Positions 1 through 9,885 of a stretch of DNA of 64,000 nt are shown piece by piece. A program made the position numbers and the translations under genes. The stretch covers positions 124,001 through 188,000 of the forward strand of contig NC_047489.1 in assembly GCF_002079055.1 (NCBI RefSeq), read 5' to 3'. Every line of letters begins with the position of its first letter. Position 1 is the first letter of the stretch. The notes under the pieces are model-generated. The model was not told the origin of the DNA. It ran no database searches and saw only the letters and a list, made by a program, of their open reading frames with translations. The DNA is from Saccharomyces paradoxus. Its lineage: Eukaryota > Ascomycota > Saccharomycetes > Saccharomycetales > Saccharomycetaceae.

Positions 1-1979
1 TTGCCTCCTACATTCCCTTTCAACCTGTGGAGCCAAAAGCGGACCAAAGCATAAAACAAGGCAACCCTTCTAATTTTGCAGACGTGGAAAGATCTGCGTC
101 TTCTCATCCTGAAAAACCGGATGTTGAGACAGAAGATCAAATAAAGGAGAAGGCGGCGGAATCGTCACAAGTTCACGGGAAAGAAGAACTGCCGGACCTT
201 GCCGAGATGGCTACGACAAATAGAGTCCCGGCAATTCTGACTGGGGATCAAAATATTGATACCCAAAGTGAAGCTCTGCGTGCGGAAGATGTGGCAAACG
301 TAGATGATAATAATGAAAACAGACAGAATGAAAGTAGAGTGTTTAATGATGACCTCTTTGGTGACTTTATTCCTAAGCGTTCCGGTAGCGAACAGGACAA
401 CATTAGCGGCTCGAACAGTTTGTTTCCAGAGGGAGAGATTCTCCAAAAAAAAGGCGTAATAAATCCAAACTCTAATATGTCTTCCAGAACTGATGACGAT
501 GCATCTACATTGACGCAGAAATTCTCTTCACGAGCAGATAAAACGCCGACTGAAAATCCTTATGATTTAAAAGATACCAACAATGAATCGAAGGACGTAA
601 TATTAGGAGAAGATCACAAAGACAAAGCGACAGCGGAAGAAACGACTAAACCAAAAAACCTAGTGGAAAAAAGAGCAGAACGGAAAGAAATATTCCCCAC
701 TATTCCCAGGTTAGTGCCGCCAGCCTCAAAAATAAACTTTCAAAGATCACCATCCTATATTGAGCTCTTTCAAGGTATGAGGGTTGTTTTAGATAAGCAT
801 GATGCTCATTATAACTGGAGACGCTTGGCTAGTCAAGTCTCCTTGAGCGATGGACTAAAAGTTAATACTGAGGACGATGCGCCAATCGCAAATAAATCTC
901 ATGGCGATATCAACGCAGAAAGAATGACTCAAATTTCTGAAGCGGTTGAGGATGAAATGCAGCAACCTATCCCAACTTATTTACCTAAGGGGGATTTATG
1001 TGACTCGAGTATTGAAAACGGAGATGACAAATTCTTCGAAATTGAGGAGAAACTCAAGGAAGAATTGAAGGGCAGCAAAACCGTTAATGAAGATGCCGGT
1101 AGTAATAACCTACCTCATTCTATCCCAAAAATTGAGAAGCCGCCAGCATTCAAAGTTATTAGAACATCGCCTGTAAGAATTATTGGTAAGACCTTTGAAG
1201 ATATTAGAAAGAATGAAAATGCTTCTCCATCTGATCTTTCATTCACTTATGACACTCATAATGAGGATGAACCTGACAAAAGACTGATGGAGTTAAAATT
1301 TCCGTCCCAAGATGAAATTCCAGACGACAGGTTCTATACTCCAGCAGAGGAACCCACTGCTGCATTTCCAGTGGAGGAACTCCCAAAGACTTTGCGAAAT
1401 GTTGACATTACAACTTCTAATAACAAGAGTACAGATGATAAGTTGAATAAGAGTATTGAACAAAACCCTACCGAACTGTTGGATGATTTAGAATTCAGTT
1501 CATTTAATATAGCATTTGGAAATACCTCGATGAGTACTGATAATGTTAAAGATTCATCCGATTCGAGTTCGAATAAAACAGTATCAGAAAATGCTACGAA
1601 AGTTCAAGAGTCTCCTAGTGGACCGTTAATCTATGTTTTGCCCCAAAGTTGCACAAAGCGTGAGAAAGAGGGATTCCTTCGAAAGAAGGAAAATAACGAG
1701 CCCATTTGGGTTTCTCCTAGCAAAATTGACTTTGCTGATCTAAGTAGGAGAACGAAAGCATTGACACCAGAACGTAACACTGTTCCTTTGAAAAACAACG
1801 ACGGTAGAACATATAAAAATGTTGAAGGTGGGTCTATCGGCAACATGACAAATATATTGTTATCTAAAGATGCTTCATACGCATATCTGACAGATTTTGT
1901 TGCGTTAAGTGATAAAGAAGATGGGGATGGGAAGGAGAGTTACGTGCTCGACGGCCCAGAGAGACTGAAATTTTATTGA
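1..1979 (+). CDS. BUD3: Bud3, C-terminal part (5' end outside window)
   Basis: The open frame is already running at base 3 and stops at 1979, giving the last ~658 residues of a protein that is about 1636 residues in S. cerevisiae. Bud3 marks the axial bud site at the mother-bud neck, acts as a guanine nucleotide exchange factor for Cdc42, and works with Bud4 and the septins. The exchange domain lies in the N-terminal half, outside this window. What is visible is a mostly disordered acidic and Ser/Asn-rich tail with short hydrophobic patches, such as the LIYVLPQS stretch near the end and the terminal GPERLKFY. The first in-frame GTG at 27 is not a start. The identification rests on this C-terminal sequence and on the neighbours YCL012C and GBP2 in the known order. 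Confidence 0.9.
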   Translation, partial: ASYIPFQPVEPKADQSIKQGNPSNFADVERSASSHPEKPDVETEDQIKEKAAESSQVHGKEELPDLAEMATTNRVPAILTGDQNIDTQSEALRAEDVANVDDNNENRQNESRVFNDDLFGDFIPKRSGSEQDNISGSNSLFPEGEILQKKGVINPNSNMSSRTDDDASTLTQKFSSRADKTPTENPYDLKDTNNESKDVILGEDHKDKATAEETTKPKNLVEKRAERKEIFPTIPRLVPPASKINFQRSPSYIELFQGMRVVLDKHDAHYNWRRLASQVSLSDGLKVNTEDDAPIANKSHGDINAERMTQISEAVEDEMQQPIPTYLPKGDLCDSSIENGDDKFFEIEEKLKEELKGSKTVNEDAGSNNLPHSIPKIEKPPAFKVIRTSPVRIIGKTFEDIRKNENASPSDLSFTYDTHNEDEPDKRLMELKFPSQDEIPDDRFYTPAEEPTAAFPVEELPKTLRNVDITTSNNKSTDDKLNKSIEQNPTELLDDLEFSSFNIAFGNTSMSTDNVKDSSDSSSNKTVSENATKVQESPSGPLIYVLPQSCTKREKEGFLRKKENNEPIWVSPSKIDFADLSRRTKALTPERNTVPLKNNDGRTYKNVEGGSIGNMTNILLSKDASYAYLTDFVALSDKEDGDGKESYVLDGPERLKFY

Positions 1980-2106
1980 GTGAGTTTATTGATTTTTTTT
2001 CTTTTAATCTAATGCAATATATACATTTACATAAAATATGGACAAATAAGAAAAACAGGGAAAAACCTCCCTTTTAAGTAAAGCTGAATATTTAAGATGC
2101 CTTCAC

Positions 2107-2576
2107 CTATTTATCAAAGGTGAAAGCTTTTGGGTCAATAGGGGTCCCATCGGGGGCAATACCATTTTGGCCGAACTTTCTTTCCATGTATAGTAGTCTA
2201 GCCTTATCGAAATCTATATTATCATTTTCCATAATTTTTTTAATCTCGTTTTTGGAAATATCATCCAGGCCACCTCTTGCGTCATTACTGTTCTCTGAGA
2301 TAATATCAAAATTGCGTGAATGGAGACCATTTTCTAGATCGTCAGCAAAGGAATCATTTAAACGTATACGCCTGTTGAAGCGCGATTGTATTCTTGAACG
2401 CAGTGCACGAAATTTGTCGGCTGTTACAGTTGTTAGTATTCTAGGTACGGTTTTCACTTTGCATTCTCAAATATCCAGGTATACATACCAACTTTGGTTT
2501 TCCGGTGTGCCATAAGAAGACATAAGGACAATAGTACAACCCAGGCGAGTAATTTGAGATAGAATAAACCCCGCAT
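2107..2576 (-). CDS. YCL012C: Spliced small membrane protein, YCL012C-type (DUF2015-like)
   Basis: The gene has two exons on the minus strand, complement(join(2107..2420,2489..2576)). The donor GTATGT begins at 2488, the branch site TACTAAC spans 2438-2432, and the acceptor AACAG ends at 2421, so the intron is 68 nt. Exon 1 starts with ATG at 2576 and codes 29 residues, mostly a hydrophobic helix ([18 protein letters not shown]), which looks like a signal anchor. Splicing joins G to CC and keeps frame, giving 133 residues. The exon 2 part is polar and ends in a conserved-looking segment (residues ~90-133, [17 protein letters not shown]) that I recall as the fungal DUF2015 type. Function is unknown. 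The unspliced ORFs at 2107-2457 and 2467-2652 are fragments of this model in part or in another frame. Confidence 0.85.
2421..2488 (-). other. Intron of YCL012C
   Basis: The donor GTATGT is at 2488-2483, the perfect branch site TACTAAC at 2438-2432, and the acceptor AACAG ends at 2421. The branch A lies only about 12 nt before the acceptor G, which is short for yeast. Confidence 0.85.
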
Positions 2577-2849
2577 TTTTGTACTTGCAATTCTTGGAAA
2601 TTGACTGTATTGCCTTTTTTCTTTTAGCAGGTGGCAGTTTATATATATTCAATTCTAGATACCCTTTTTTTTTTTCGCTTTTCGCACCTCATCGCTGGAG
2701 GTGTTCTTTTGCAGGGATTAAATAAGGTTATCCTTTTTGGCCCAAGCGATAAATATAAATATGTAGGCTGTTTATAACCCCGCTCGCATTCTTATTATTT
2801 ATATGTTATCATAAAGTACACAGGTCATGGTTTGGTTGATGCTTAAGCT

Positions 2850-4136
2850 TTAATCACGTCTGGCATAAGAGATCTGTAAACTACAACCACCATAATTATA
2901 ATTATTTAATTTTTGAATACAAAAATCTGCATCTACTAAATTTTCATATTCTACAACAGCAACACCAGTCGGTTGGCCATTTTCTTGTGGTTTCAACTCC
3001 GCGTTATTAATTTTGCCGATAGGTCCAAACAAGTCGAATAAATCACTTCTTGCTGTTGAGAATGGTAAATTACTACAATAAATGAAACAATTTCTATCCC
3101 CACCTGGGTTGACACCTTCAGTGAACTTTGCTGCAGTTTCATCAATCTGGACGGTGACATCTTGCACAAGATCTGGTTCAGCATCCCTTGTATCTCCAAG
3201 GTCTTCGCGCCCTTGATTATAACGATCATTGTTATTTCTCTTATTGAAACGGCCTTCTCTAACTTCCAAAACTCTACCTTCCACTTCTACACCATTGAAT
3301 GTATCGATAGCTCTGATCATTTCATCTTTGGTAGGGTAGATGACGGATCCGAATCCTCTTGAAAATCCGTTGAAATCCAATTCAACATCGGCACGTAAGA
3401 CATGACCACATTCTTTAAACATATCTTTTAAGGATTGCCAATTTATAGAATACGGTAAATTGATGATGAATACTTCAAACCCGTTATCTATTTCTTCCCT
3501 AGTAGCTTTCTTAGAAAATTCCTTGGCAGCTTCAGGAGGAGGATTATCCTGTCTTACCATTAACTTGCGATCCATGAAAAGCGCACCGTCGAACTTCGAT
3601 ATGGCGTCTTGAACAGATTCGTTATTGGTAAATTCTACAGTCCCCATACCACGGTGATGGCCCTTTGATGTAATAATGTCAGCTTCTACGACTTCGCCCA
3701 CCGTACCAAACAATTCTTTAAGGTCTTCAGGGGTACAATCGAAGGTTAAGTTTCTCACAAAAATACTGTTTTCAAAATTTCTCTTGGTCGCATCAAATTG
3801 CCTTTCTAAGTCTCTTTCAACAATTGGGCCCAAAGTACGACCCCTACCGCCACCGCGTCCCCCTCTGAATGATCTGTTTCCCCCTCTACCACCACGGCCT
3901 CCTCGGCGAGGAGGCCAGTTTCTATCATCGTGGTAACGGCTGCCACCGTAACTTTGGTCGTATCGATCATTGAAACGGGAGCCTCGGTCACGTCTCTGGC
4001 GACGATTGCCATTATCACTATTTCTACTAATATCGTTATAATCATCGTATCTGTCGCGATCATCGCTCAAACGACGACGTACAGGTGATCTTGATCTACT
4101 CCTATCATTGCCGTACATTCCTAGTTCTCTTTCCAT
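2850..4136 (-). CDS. GBP2: Gbp2, SR-like poly(A) RNA-binding mRNA export factor
   Basis: Gbp2 is a nuclear shuttling protein that joins mRNA through the THO/TREX complex, takes part in export and quality control of spliced transcripts, and also binds single-stranded telomeric G-rich DNA. The 428-residue protein starts at the first in-frame ATG (4136). The open frame continues ~36 codons upstream but without an ATG. An N-terminal SR region (RSRSRSPVRRR) is followed by an RGG-rich stretch (residues ~70-105) and three RRMs. RNP motifs are visible as SIFVRNLTFD and GMGTVEF, VFIINLPYSI and GFGSVIY, and CFIYCSNLPF near residue 350. Its length is within one residue of the S. cerevisiae protein as I recall it. 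HRB1 is the paralog elsewhere in yeast. Confidence 0.95.
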   Translation of the reverse strand: MERELGMYGNDRSRSRSPVRRRLSDDRDRYDDYNDISRNSDNGNRRQRRDRGSRFNDRYDQSYGGSRYHDDRNWPPRRGGRGGRGGNRSFRGGRGGGRGRTLGPIVERDLERQFDATKRNFENSIFVRNLTFDCTPEDLKELFGTVGEVVEADIITSKGHHRGMGTVEFTNNESVQDAISKFDGALFMDRKLMVRQDNPPPEAAKEFSKKATREEIDNGFEVFIINLPYSINWQSLKDMFKECGHVLRADVELDFNGFSRGFGSVIYPTKDEMIRAIDTFNGVEVEGRVLEVREGRFNKRNNNDRYNQGREDLGDTRDAEPDLVQDVTVQIDETAAKFTEGVNPGGDRNCFIYCSNLPFSTARSDLFDLFGPIGKINNAELKPQENGQPTGVAVVEYENLVDADFCIQKLNNYNYGGCSLQISYARRD

Positions 4137-4345
4137 CTTGGCGAAAAAATGCAGCTGATGTTTGTTTCCTTTTCGCCCAAAGCTTATTTCTATTGGGAAA
4201 TCCTCAATATAATCGAATTCTTTCAAGTTTTCATTTTTTTTCAATTTTTTTCATTTTGAAGTGAAAAAATCACATCCGACGAAAACAATAACGACAAACA
4301 TTATGAGAAGAACTCACGTCATGTAGCAATTATTAACCAACATCG

Positions 4346-5125
4346 CTATTTCCTTGCTAGGTTGGCCGAAATCGTTGGCGAAGGAAGTACTAGGCGGCGG
4401 GTGACTTCTGTCTCCTTGTCCACTTCTTCTTCGCCGTCAAATCGAAGCCTGCAAGTGCCGTCTCTCTTGGTTCCGATGACAATTGCAGGATAAAAAGTAG
4501 TAGTTTCAGGATATCTTGCCAGAACCTTAGTACCTGGCGGGTAGTTTTTGGTGGGAAATCCTGGTGGGATCAACAATAATTCCTTCCAATTACATTTATA
4601 GACCTTGCCTGAATTGCCTAATTCATCAGGTTCAGGGTCTCTCACTTCAAACCGTGTACCATCTGCTACTATTTTGAGCACTTCACATTGTATCCATTCG
4701 CCATCGGCACTGCCCCTTCTGGGTTTATAAGCAACCTCCGAGCCCACCAAAATAGGTGCATTTGGATTGTACTCACTGGTCCAGTACGATCTGCCAACTT
4801 TCCCCACAGCTTTTTTGCCTTGCGACGATGGCATACCCGTCCCTTCTCCTTCTTCTATATCTTCAGCATTTTCCTCACTCTTTTCCTCTCGTGGCTGATT
4901 CAACATTAAGGACAAATTGGAACGCACATTGTCAAGGATGCGGTGCACTCTGTTGACGTTTTCCATGTGTTCTTGAAAAGTGGTGAGATGCAATTGCAGC
5001 TGATCCTTTGACATATTAAGGAAGTTTAGTTTTTTCGTTTGCAAGTCATCATCGAATGGAATGACCTCGTTAGCATTGTATATGTCTTGCAAGGATGACA
5101 CCACAACATCCCAATATCCGTCCAT
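4346..5125 (-). CDS. SGF29: Sgf29, H3K4me-reading subunit of SAGA/SLIK/ADA
   Basis: This subunit tethers the Gcn5 acetyltransferase module to chromatin by binding methylated histone H3 Lys4. The 259-residue product starts at ATG 5125 (MDGYWDVVVSS). An open extension of 21 codons upstream starts from TTG and is unlikely to be used. The N-terminal half is predicted helical and partly coiled (residues ~1-85), followed by an acidic linker. Residues ~120-259 form the tandem Tudor SGF29 domain, with recognisable segments such as GSEVAYKPR, VRDPEPDE and GTKVLARYPETTTFYPA, the last carrying the aromatic cage region. It sits between GBP2 and ILV6, all on the same strand, as in S. cerevisiae. The length agrees with the family. 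Confidence 0.95.
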   Translation of the reverse strand: MDGYWDVVVSSLQDIYNANEVIPFDDDLQTKKLNFLNMSKDQLQLHLTTFQEHMENVNRVHRILDNVRSNLSLMLNQPREEKSEENAEDIEEGEGTGMPSSQGKKAVGKVGRSYWTSEYNPNAPILVGSEVAYKPRRGSADGEWIQCEVLKIVADGTRFEVRDPEPDELGNSGKVYKCNWKELLLIPPGFPTKNYPPGTKVLARYPETTTFYPAIVIGTKRDGTCRLRFDGEEEVDKETEVTRRLVLPSPTISANLARK

Positions 5126-5389
5126 AATAAGAAAGGTGACCGTGTGTTTTACTATGAAAAACTCCCCCCCACTTAGAGAAGCCACCAAGGTATTGTGTCT
5201 TTAACCTTTTTCGTATCTGGCAAAATCGAAGAGGAAAGCAAAAAACCAAAAAAAAAAAATAATTTAGTAACGCGTCACCTCGTACAAACGTACAAGTATA
5301 GCAACTTATGAGTAGATAGGCTCATGATTATAGATACGTTATATAGATGTATAGAGAAGGATCCCGAGGGTGACTGCTAGGCCAAGAGA

Positions 5390-6319
5390 CTAACCAGGTG
5401 GCAGTTGAGAAATGTCGACGATTTCGCTGATCTTTTCGTCTTCGTCGGCAGCTTCTTCGGTGCTTGTCTTCAATGGAGTCCTTGGCAATGCCATCATACC
5501 GCTTCTTGCACACTCTAGGACACCGAATGGCTCAACCAACTTTAAGAAGGCAGAGATACGTGTGGGTTTCGCAGATAATTCCACGATACAGCTTGTTTCG
5601 CTGATGTCAACGACACGACCTCCGAAGTTGTTGATCAAGTTGGTGATATCGTTCAAATGCTCGTGCTTCAACCTTAATACTTCACTGGCGGGCAAGTTTG
5701 CAGGATGAAATTGCTTTTCTCTGATTTCGGCGACCAATTCTTGGGAGTCGGCGGCGCCAGCATTGGTGGAGGTGTGGTGGTGCAATAGTAGATCTTCAAA
5801 ATATTCAGTACCCAATAGAGAGATTCTGGCCATGACTAGCTCTCTTTTAATGATCTCGGAATTGGTATAGTCTAGGACGGCATAAACGGGGACCAAGTCT
5901 TCGATTTGTCTGCGTGCTTGCTCAATGACGCCGTCTTGTCCTTGCAAGACAATGGTCATTCTACTTAGATCTTTGACCTCAGTATTGCAAACGACCAACG
6001 AATCAATGTTAAAGCCTCTGGCAGCTAACGTACCCGAGACCCTGGACAAGACACCGGGTTCATTTTGCACCAAACAGTTCAAGACATGTTGTTTTCTTGG
6101 TTGACGGGAAGGTGCTGGTGTCTCGTAAATGATGGATGAAACGGCGCTGTTGGCATTCCAGGAAGGAGTGTCTAATGTGGGCAAGGGGGGCCTTGCTGCG
6201 TGTCTGTGCATCTGCTTGTAAGCCAACGCGGAGGTCGACGAGGAACTGCAACGCACCATAGTGGCACATGAAGAAGCAACCACTTTGCGGTGGCCGCTTT
6301 GCAATAACGATCTCAGCAT
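5390..6319 (-). CDS. ILV6: Ilv6, regulatory subunit of acetolactate synthase
   Basis: Ilv6 binds the catalytic subunit Ilv2 in mitochondria and gives acetolactate synthase, the first common step of isoleucine, valine and leucine synthesis, its valine feedback inhibition. The product is 309 residues. Residues 1-~40 are rich in Arg and Ser without acidic residues, a typical mitochondrial presequence. The ACT domain begins near residue 78 (VLNCLVQNEPGVLSRVSGTLAARGFN), and the C-terminal ALS small-subunit domain follows. A GCN4-type site lies ~155 bp upstream (6471-6477), consistent with general amino acid control. Start and length match the S. cerevisiae protein. Confidence 0.96.
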   Translation of the reverse strand: MLRSLLQSGHRKVVASSCATMVRCSSSSTSALAYKQMHRHAARPPLPTLDTPSWNANSAVSSIIYETPAPSRQPRKQHVLNCLVQNEPGVLSRVSGTLAARGFNIDSLVVCNTEVKDLSRMTIVLQGQDGVIEQARRQIEDLVPVYAVLDYTNSEIIKRELVMARISLLGTEYFEDLLLHHHTSTNAGAADSQELVAEIREKQFHPANLPASEVLRLKHEHLNDITNLINNFGGRVVDISETSCIVELSAKPTRISAFLKLVEPFGVLECARSGMMALPRTPLKTSTEEAADEDEKISEIVDISQLPPG

Positions 6320-6470
6320 TAGAAAGACTGGGTTAGTGAGCTCAGATGTTTCCGGAGGTTCTGTATATACAAACTATGTACTTCGATATATACCATTCTC
6401 CGTTCTTCGTTTGGTAGAAGTTAGAAAATATTTTTTGTTTTCGATGCCATTTCGGCGATGCGAAAGAAAG

Positions 6471-6477
6471 TGAGTCA
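6471..6477. promoter_or_regulatory. Gcn4 site TGAGTCA upstream of ILV6
   Basis: The site is a perfect TGAGTCA 152-158 bp upstream of the ILV6 ATG. ILV6 belongs to a pathway under general amino acid control. The element overlaps the stop codon of STP22 (TCA on the plus strand at 6475-6477), so the regulatory site is partly coding for the neighbour. Confidence 0.55.
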
Positions 6478-7632
6478 CGATAACGGTGAGGTGATTCGTT
6501 GGATATGCCATCGCACAAGGAATTGCTGGCGTGCTAACTCACGTCCTTGCTTAACAAAAGTATCGAGGGGGATGGTGCCACGGTGCAGCATCCTAGATAG
6601 ACACTCAATGGTGTCTGTGAGAGCGTAGTCCTTGGCAACGAGGTTGTACAACTGATTGAGTCCATCTGTTTGTGCTATTGCTATAGAGTTCACGTCCTCG
6701 TCGTCGACACGCGACGTGGAGCCAAACTGTTGGACTTTGGCCCTTTCGGCGGTCAGGCTGTCTATCTGCGCATTTAGCGAGTGCATGGTCTGCTCGATAG
6801 CCTGCTCAACGGCTCGTAGATGGTTCTTGTCGACGGCGATCATTTCATGAAATCTGGCGACAGATTCTTGCATAATGGTCTGTCTCGTCAGTATCTTGTC
6901 CGCTACATAGCCTATATCCTCTCTGTATAACTCATTGACTACGGATTGTAAGTTTTGTAGCATTTCGTGATGGTTGGTTAGGGAAATATCCGTATTGTCC
7001 ATGTCCATAAGGTCCAGTGCGTTGGATGGCGGTTGAGGTGGTGGAGGTGGAGGCAATGGCGGTTTTAAGTGTGAGGACTTGGGCTTCGGGGGTAGTGGGG
7101 GAGTGGTTCGCGCCAGTTGGAGCTGTGTGTTGGGTTTGGGCGGTAGACTGGGCACGCGATCTTCCGCCGGCTCATTTAAGAGACTGATTAATTCTTGTAC
7201 GACCATTATAAGGTTCATCGCGGCAGGATCCCAACAGTCGACTATAGGCAGTGCGATCCAGCCATTAGAGTTAATGTATTTTTGAATGGGCAAGGAACTA
7301 CTGATGGTGTTCATGTCGAAATTTTCCAAGTCTATACTTATAAAGGGAGGTTTTACCGGGTACATACTAGGCACCCACATGATCACAGGGATGCTATTAG
7401 GAGATGAGCCATTCCCACCAGTTCCAACGGTACCATATATGGATAACAGCAATTGCGGAGTGCCGTCGGAGTGCGTAAATACCCTTGTTCTTGGCCTTAA
7501 ACTATGGAAATTGTCCAGTAGCGCCAAAGAATCGTGGAAAGTTGTTCTTCCGTCGTTATAAATGGGCTGGATGACCTTGAACAGCCAATTGACCACTGCC
7601 TCGGGAACAGAGATCTTGCCGTTTGCAGACAT
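6475..7632 (-). CDS. STP22: Stp22/Vps23, ESCRT-I ubiquitin-binding subunit
   Basis: This is the Tsg101 homolog of ESCRT-I, which sorts ubiquitinated cargo into multivesicular bodies at the endosome. The product is 385 residues, the same as S. cerevisiae Vps23. The N-terminal UEV domain (residues ~1-160) resembles a ubiquitin-conjugating fold. Its segment MWVPSMYPVKPPF lacks the usual catalytic Cys, as expected for a UEV. A Pro-rich linker follows (residues ~165-210, with a PPLPPPPPPQPP run), then a coiled coil (~240-305) and the C-terminal steadiness box (~320-385), which binds Vps28 and Vps37. Its stop codon overlaps the ILV6 Gcn4 site. Confidence 0.95.
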   Translation of the reverse strand: MSANGKISVPEAVVNWLFKVIQPIYNDGRTTFHDSLALLDNFHSLRPRTRVFTHSDGTPQLLLSIYGTVGTGGNGSSPNSIPVIMWVPSMYPVKPPFISIDLENFDMNTISSSLPIQKYINSNGWIALPIVDCWDPAAMNLIMVVQELISLLNEPAEDRVPSLPPKPNTQLQLARTTPPLPPKPKSSHLKPPLPPPPPPQPPSNALDLMDMDNTDISLTNHHEMLQNLQSVVNELYREDIGYVADKILTRQTIMQESVARFHEMIAVDKNHLRAVEQAIEQTMHSLNAQIDSLTAERAKVQQFGSTSRVDDEDVNSIAIAQTDGLNQLYNLVAKDYALTDTIECLSRMLHRGTIPLDTFVKQGRELARQQFLVRWHIQRITSPLS

Positions 7633-7801
7633 CGTTGCTCTTTACTCCCTCCCTTTTCTTGACCGTCATGATATTAACTGCTCACAAAATTTTACCGTGG
7701 GTTTTTATTCTCGCTCTGTGAAAAAAGACTACTACATTTTTTGACCTTTTATCTATACTTTAAGAAACAAAGGACCAACGAATAATAAAGAACAAAGAGC
7801 A

Positions 7802-8196
7802 ATGAGTAGTTTGTATGTGTCATAATATCTTCTATCCGCTTCCCTTTCCCTTCTTCTTCCTCTACTAACTCGTCTGTGTGTCCAATTTAGCTATACTGTT
7901 GTTGGTGTATTCATAGTGGTTAGTGCCATGTCCGTGCTGTTCTGGATAATGGCCCCAAAGAACAACCAAGCGTATGTGCAACCTTTTTTTACGATGTGGT
8001 CCCGTATTACCAGTTTACGTTTTCTTTCCTACTAACAAGAGTTTGTCTGTCTTTTTTATCATGTAGTGTTTGGAGGAGTACAGTGATTTTGACATTGGCC
8101 ATGATGTTTTTGATGTGGGCCATTACGTTTCTATGCCAGCTCCATCCCTTGGTGGCTCCACGCCGGTCAGATTTGAGACCTGAGTTTGCAGAATAA
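7802..8196 (+). CDS. VMA9: Vma9, V-ATPase Vo subunit e (three exons)
   Basis: The gene is join(7802..7812,7891..7971,8067..8196), 73 residues. Exon 1 holds only 11 nt (ATG AGT AGT TT) before GTATGT at 7813. Branch site TACTAAC lies at 7863-7869 and the acceptor ends at 7890. The second intron has donor GTATGT at 7972, TACTAAC at 8030-8036 and acceptor TAG ending at 8066. The translation keeps frame through both joins. The protein has two hydrophobic helices (TVVGVFIVVSAMSVLFWI and VILTLAMMFLMWAITFLC), typical of the small, very hydrophobic e subunit of the vacuolar proton pump, which is needed for Vo assembly in the ER. Two introns are rare in this yeast. Confidence 0.95.
7813..7890 (+). other. 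VMA9 intron 1
   Basis: The intron is 78 nt. GTATGT starts it, TACTAAC lies at 7863-7869, and CAATTTAG ends it. Confidence 0.92.
7972..8066 (+). other. VMA9 intron 2
   Basis: The intron is 95 nt. GTATGT starts it, TACTAAC lies at 8030-8036, a T-rich tract follows, and ATGTAG ends it. Confidence 0.92.
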
Positions 8197-8281
8197 AGCG
8201 TCGAGTATATCAAGCCAAGTGACGTTTCCTGAGTATAAAAAAAAAATAAGCAAAATAAGTATACATAAAAATAAATACGAA

Positions 8282-8490
8282 TAGAAATATAGTGGCATCT
8301 AAACAACCCAGAGTTTTTTGAAAAACATAGTGAGTATATATTGATAGACAACAACACGATCTTTGAAATGAGACACCGTATACGGTTGTATCAAAATGTG
8401 TAAACGGGCCATTTCAAAGCTTGATCTTCTCCATAATTAGAACCCATGTCCCGTGGATGCGTTGTAAAAGGACATGAGGCAGAAACAGGA
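8282..8490 (+). ncRNA. SNR43: H/ACA snoRNA snR43 (ends approximate)
   Basis: The interval between VMA9 and LDB16 is where S. cerevisiae encodes snR43, a ~209-nt H/ACA guide for pseudouridine in 25S rRNA. Here an ACA lies at 8485-8487, three bases before the proposed 3' end. It is preceded by a strong hairpin (CATGTCC pairing with GGACATG, arms near 8446 and 8470). Another strong stem lies upstream, CTTTGAAATG with CATTTCAAAG (arms near 8361 and 8410). A possible box H, ACAACA, lies near 8349. The 5' end is inferred from the known length, and the guide pocket was not worked out. Confidence 0.7.
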
Positions 8491-8797
8491 GTGTGATATA
8501 TTTGCATGTGCAAGTTGGCAACACACTGCACGGAGCACGCGTGTGTACATATACTTATGTGATCCACCGTACCGCTGCTGTGTTTTGTTGTTGCTCAACC
8601 CTTGCTGCTAATGATCATGGTGAAATTGATGAATGAAATAAAGTGATTTCTTCTTTCTTTATATCGAGAAATCTCAAGAAAAAAAAAAATAAAAAAATTC
8701 GAGAGCTGCCGGGTGAGCAACGACTAGAAGAAGCAACCATTTAGGGCTTCATCAGCAACTGTAGAAGGAAGAAGCAGGTATATAACTGGCCGCAAGT

Positions 8798-9568
8798 ATG
8801 TTTGTGGTGGATTGGAGCGTGCAGTTATGCATAGGAGTGATGGCTCCTCTCTTCCGTGCCCTCGTGCAACTGCCTTTGTCAATTTTCGTATGGAATGGGT
8901 TCCAGCTTGTGGCATTGCCTATCAATATTCCACTGAGGTTATTTCTGGGAACGTCGCTGAACCGTTTAGTTGCGCATACAAGCACAGTAGACTTCTATGT
9001 AGTTTTGACGTTGTTTCAGTATTTAGCTGTGCTATGTGCTTTTGGCAGTATAATAGGGCTCATCTTCGGATTCGTGTTGGGTGTGTTCCACTCAATCTGC
9101 GGGGTACCCAGTGTATACATCAGTCTAGAATGGAAACGGTGGTTTGCGCCGGTACGTACGGTCCTTGAACGTGCCTCCAATACTATTGTCAACATCATGC
9201 GAGGACAAACCATTGCACCAATACCTATGCCTAAGCCTAAGCCCATGCATACATCAAATTCTAGCAAGAAACAATTCCATGATGAGGTTGGAGTTGATGA
9301 TACGACCATAACACATGATGCTAACGGCTATATCACCCCTTGCCAAACGCCTACTAACGAAAAAATCCAGCATTATAATAATGATTCATTCAACACGACC
9401 ACCACAGACGACGAACCCACTGATATTTGGGATAGATCCGACACCTACCAAAACTCATTTGCCACCAATGAAACTTTGATGTCTCTCTCTAACAGAGCTA
9501 AACTTCGAAGAAATATTAGTGATGCGGACATCGTTAATATAAAGATTTTACGAAGGAATTCTAGGTGA
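8798..9568 (+). CDS. LDB16: Ldb16, seipin partner at ER-lipid droplet contacts
   Basis: Ldb16 forms a complex with the seipin Sei1/Fld1 at ER sites of lipid droplet formation and helps keep droplets uniform. The product is 256 residues, equal to the S. cerevisiae protein. The N-terminal half is hydrophobic, with segments near residues 7-30, 35-50 and 60-105 ([25 protein letters not shown]) that insert into the ER membrane. The C-terminal ~100 residues are polar, rich in Asn, Thr and Asp, and probably disordered in the cytosol. No catalytic motif is seen. It lies between SNR43 and PGS1 in the expected order. Confidence 0.93.
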   Translation: MFVVDWSVQLCIGVMAPLFRALVQLPLSIFVWNGFQLVALPINIPLRLFLGTSLNRLVAHTSTVDFYVVLTLFQYLAVLCAFGSIIGLIFGFVLGVFHSICGVPSVYISLEWKRWFAPVRTVLERASNTIVNIMRGQTIAPIPMPKPKPMHTSNSSKKQFHDEVGVDDTTITHDANGYITPCQTPTNEKIQHYNNDSFNTTTTDDEPTDIWDRSDTYQNSFATNETLMSLSNRAKLRRNISDADIVNIKILRRNSR

Positions 9569-9733
9569 CGTTGCAATTACTTCTTCTCAGTACTAATAAG
9601 TGAAAAATCGAAATATATTGAGTACCTAATTATTTTTTTTTAAATAAGTTCCCCATTATAACCTTTTAGCATATATATATTTTCTTTTCTCTTCTCTCTT
9701 CTGTTTTCTGTTTGTAACTCATAGGTGAGGAGG

Positions 9734-9744
9734 AAAACATAAAT
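9734..9744 (-). other. ARS307: Origin consensus (ACS), probably ARS307
   Basis: The minus strand reads ATTTATGTTTT, an 11 of 11 match to WTTTAYRTTTW, in the AT-rich gap between LDB16 and PGS1 where ARS307 maps in S. cerevisiae. Pyrimidine-rich and T-rich tracts flank it. The rest of the gap 9569-9885 shows no gene. Confidence 0.65.
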
Positions 9745-9885
9745 AAAAATGTAGGAACATAAGGACAAATTGTTAAGATTCACGCCCGAGTTTTCCCAAA
9801 AGCAACCCTTACAAGAAAGTAATACAGTGTAGGACAATTAGCTTGCTCATAATTGCTAATAGCATACTCAGGATAACGTATATTA

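Noticed and set aside
3676-3936. Pro-rich plus-strand frame in GBP2
   Set aside because: It is the complement of the RGG-coding region. Proline runs arise from Gly/Arg codons.
8007-8357. 116-codon minus-strand frame over VMA9 and SNR43 (YCL007C/CWH36 type)
   Set aside because: It lies antisense to the spliced VMA9 gene, which explains the conservation. The known phenotype is assigned to VMA9.
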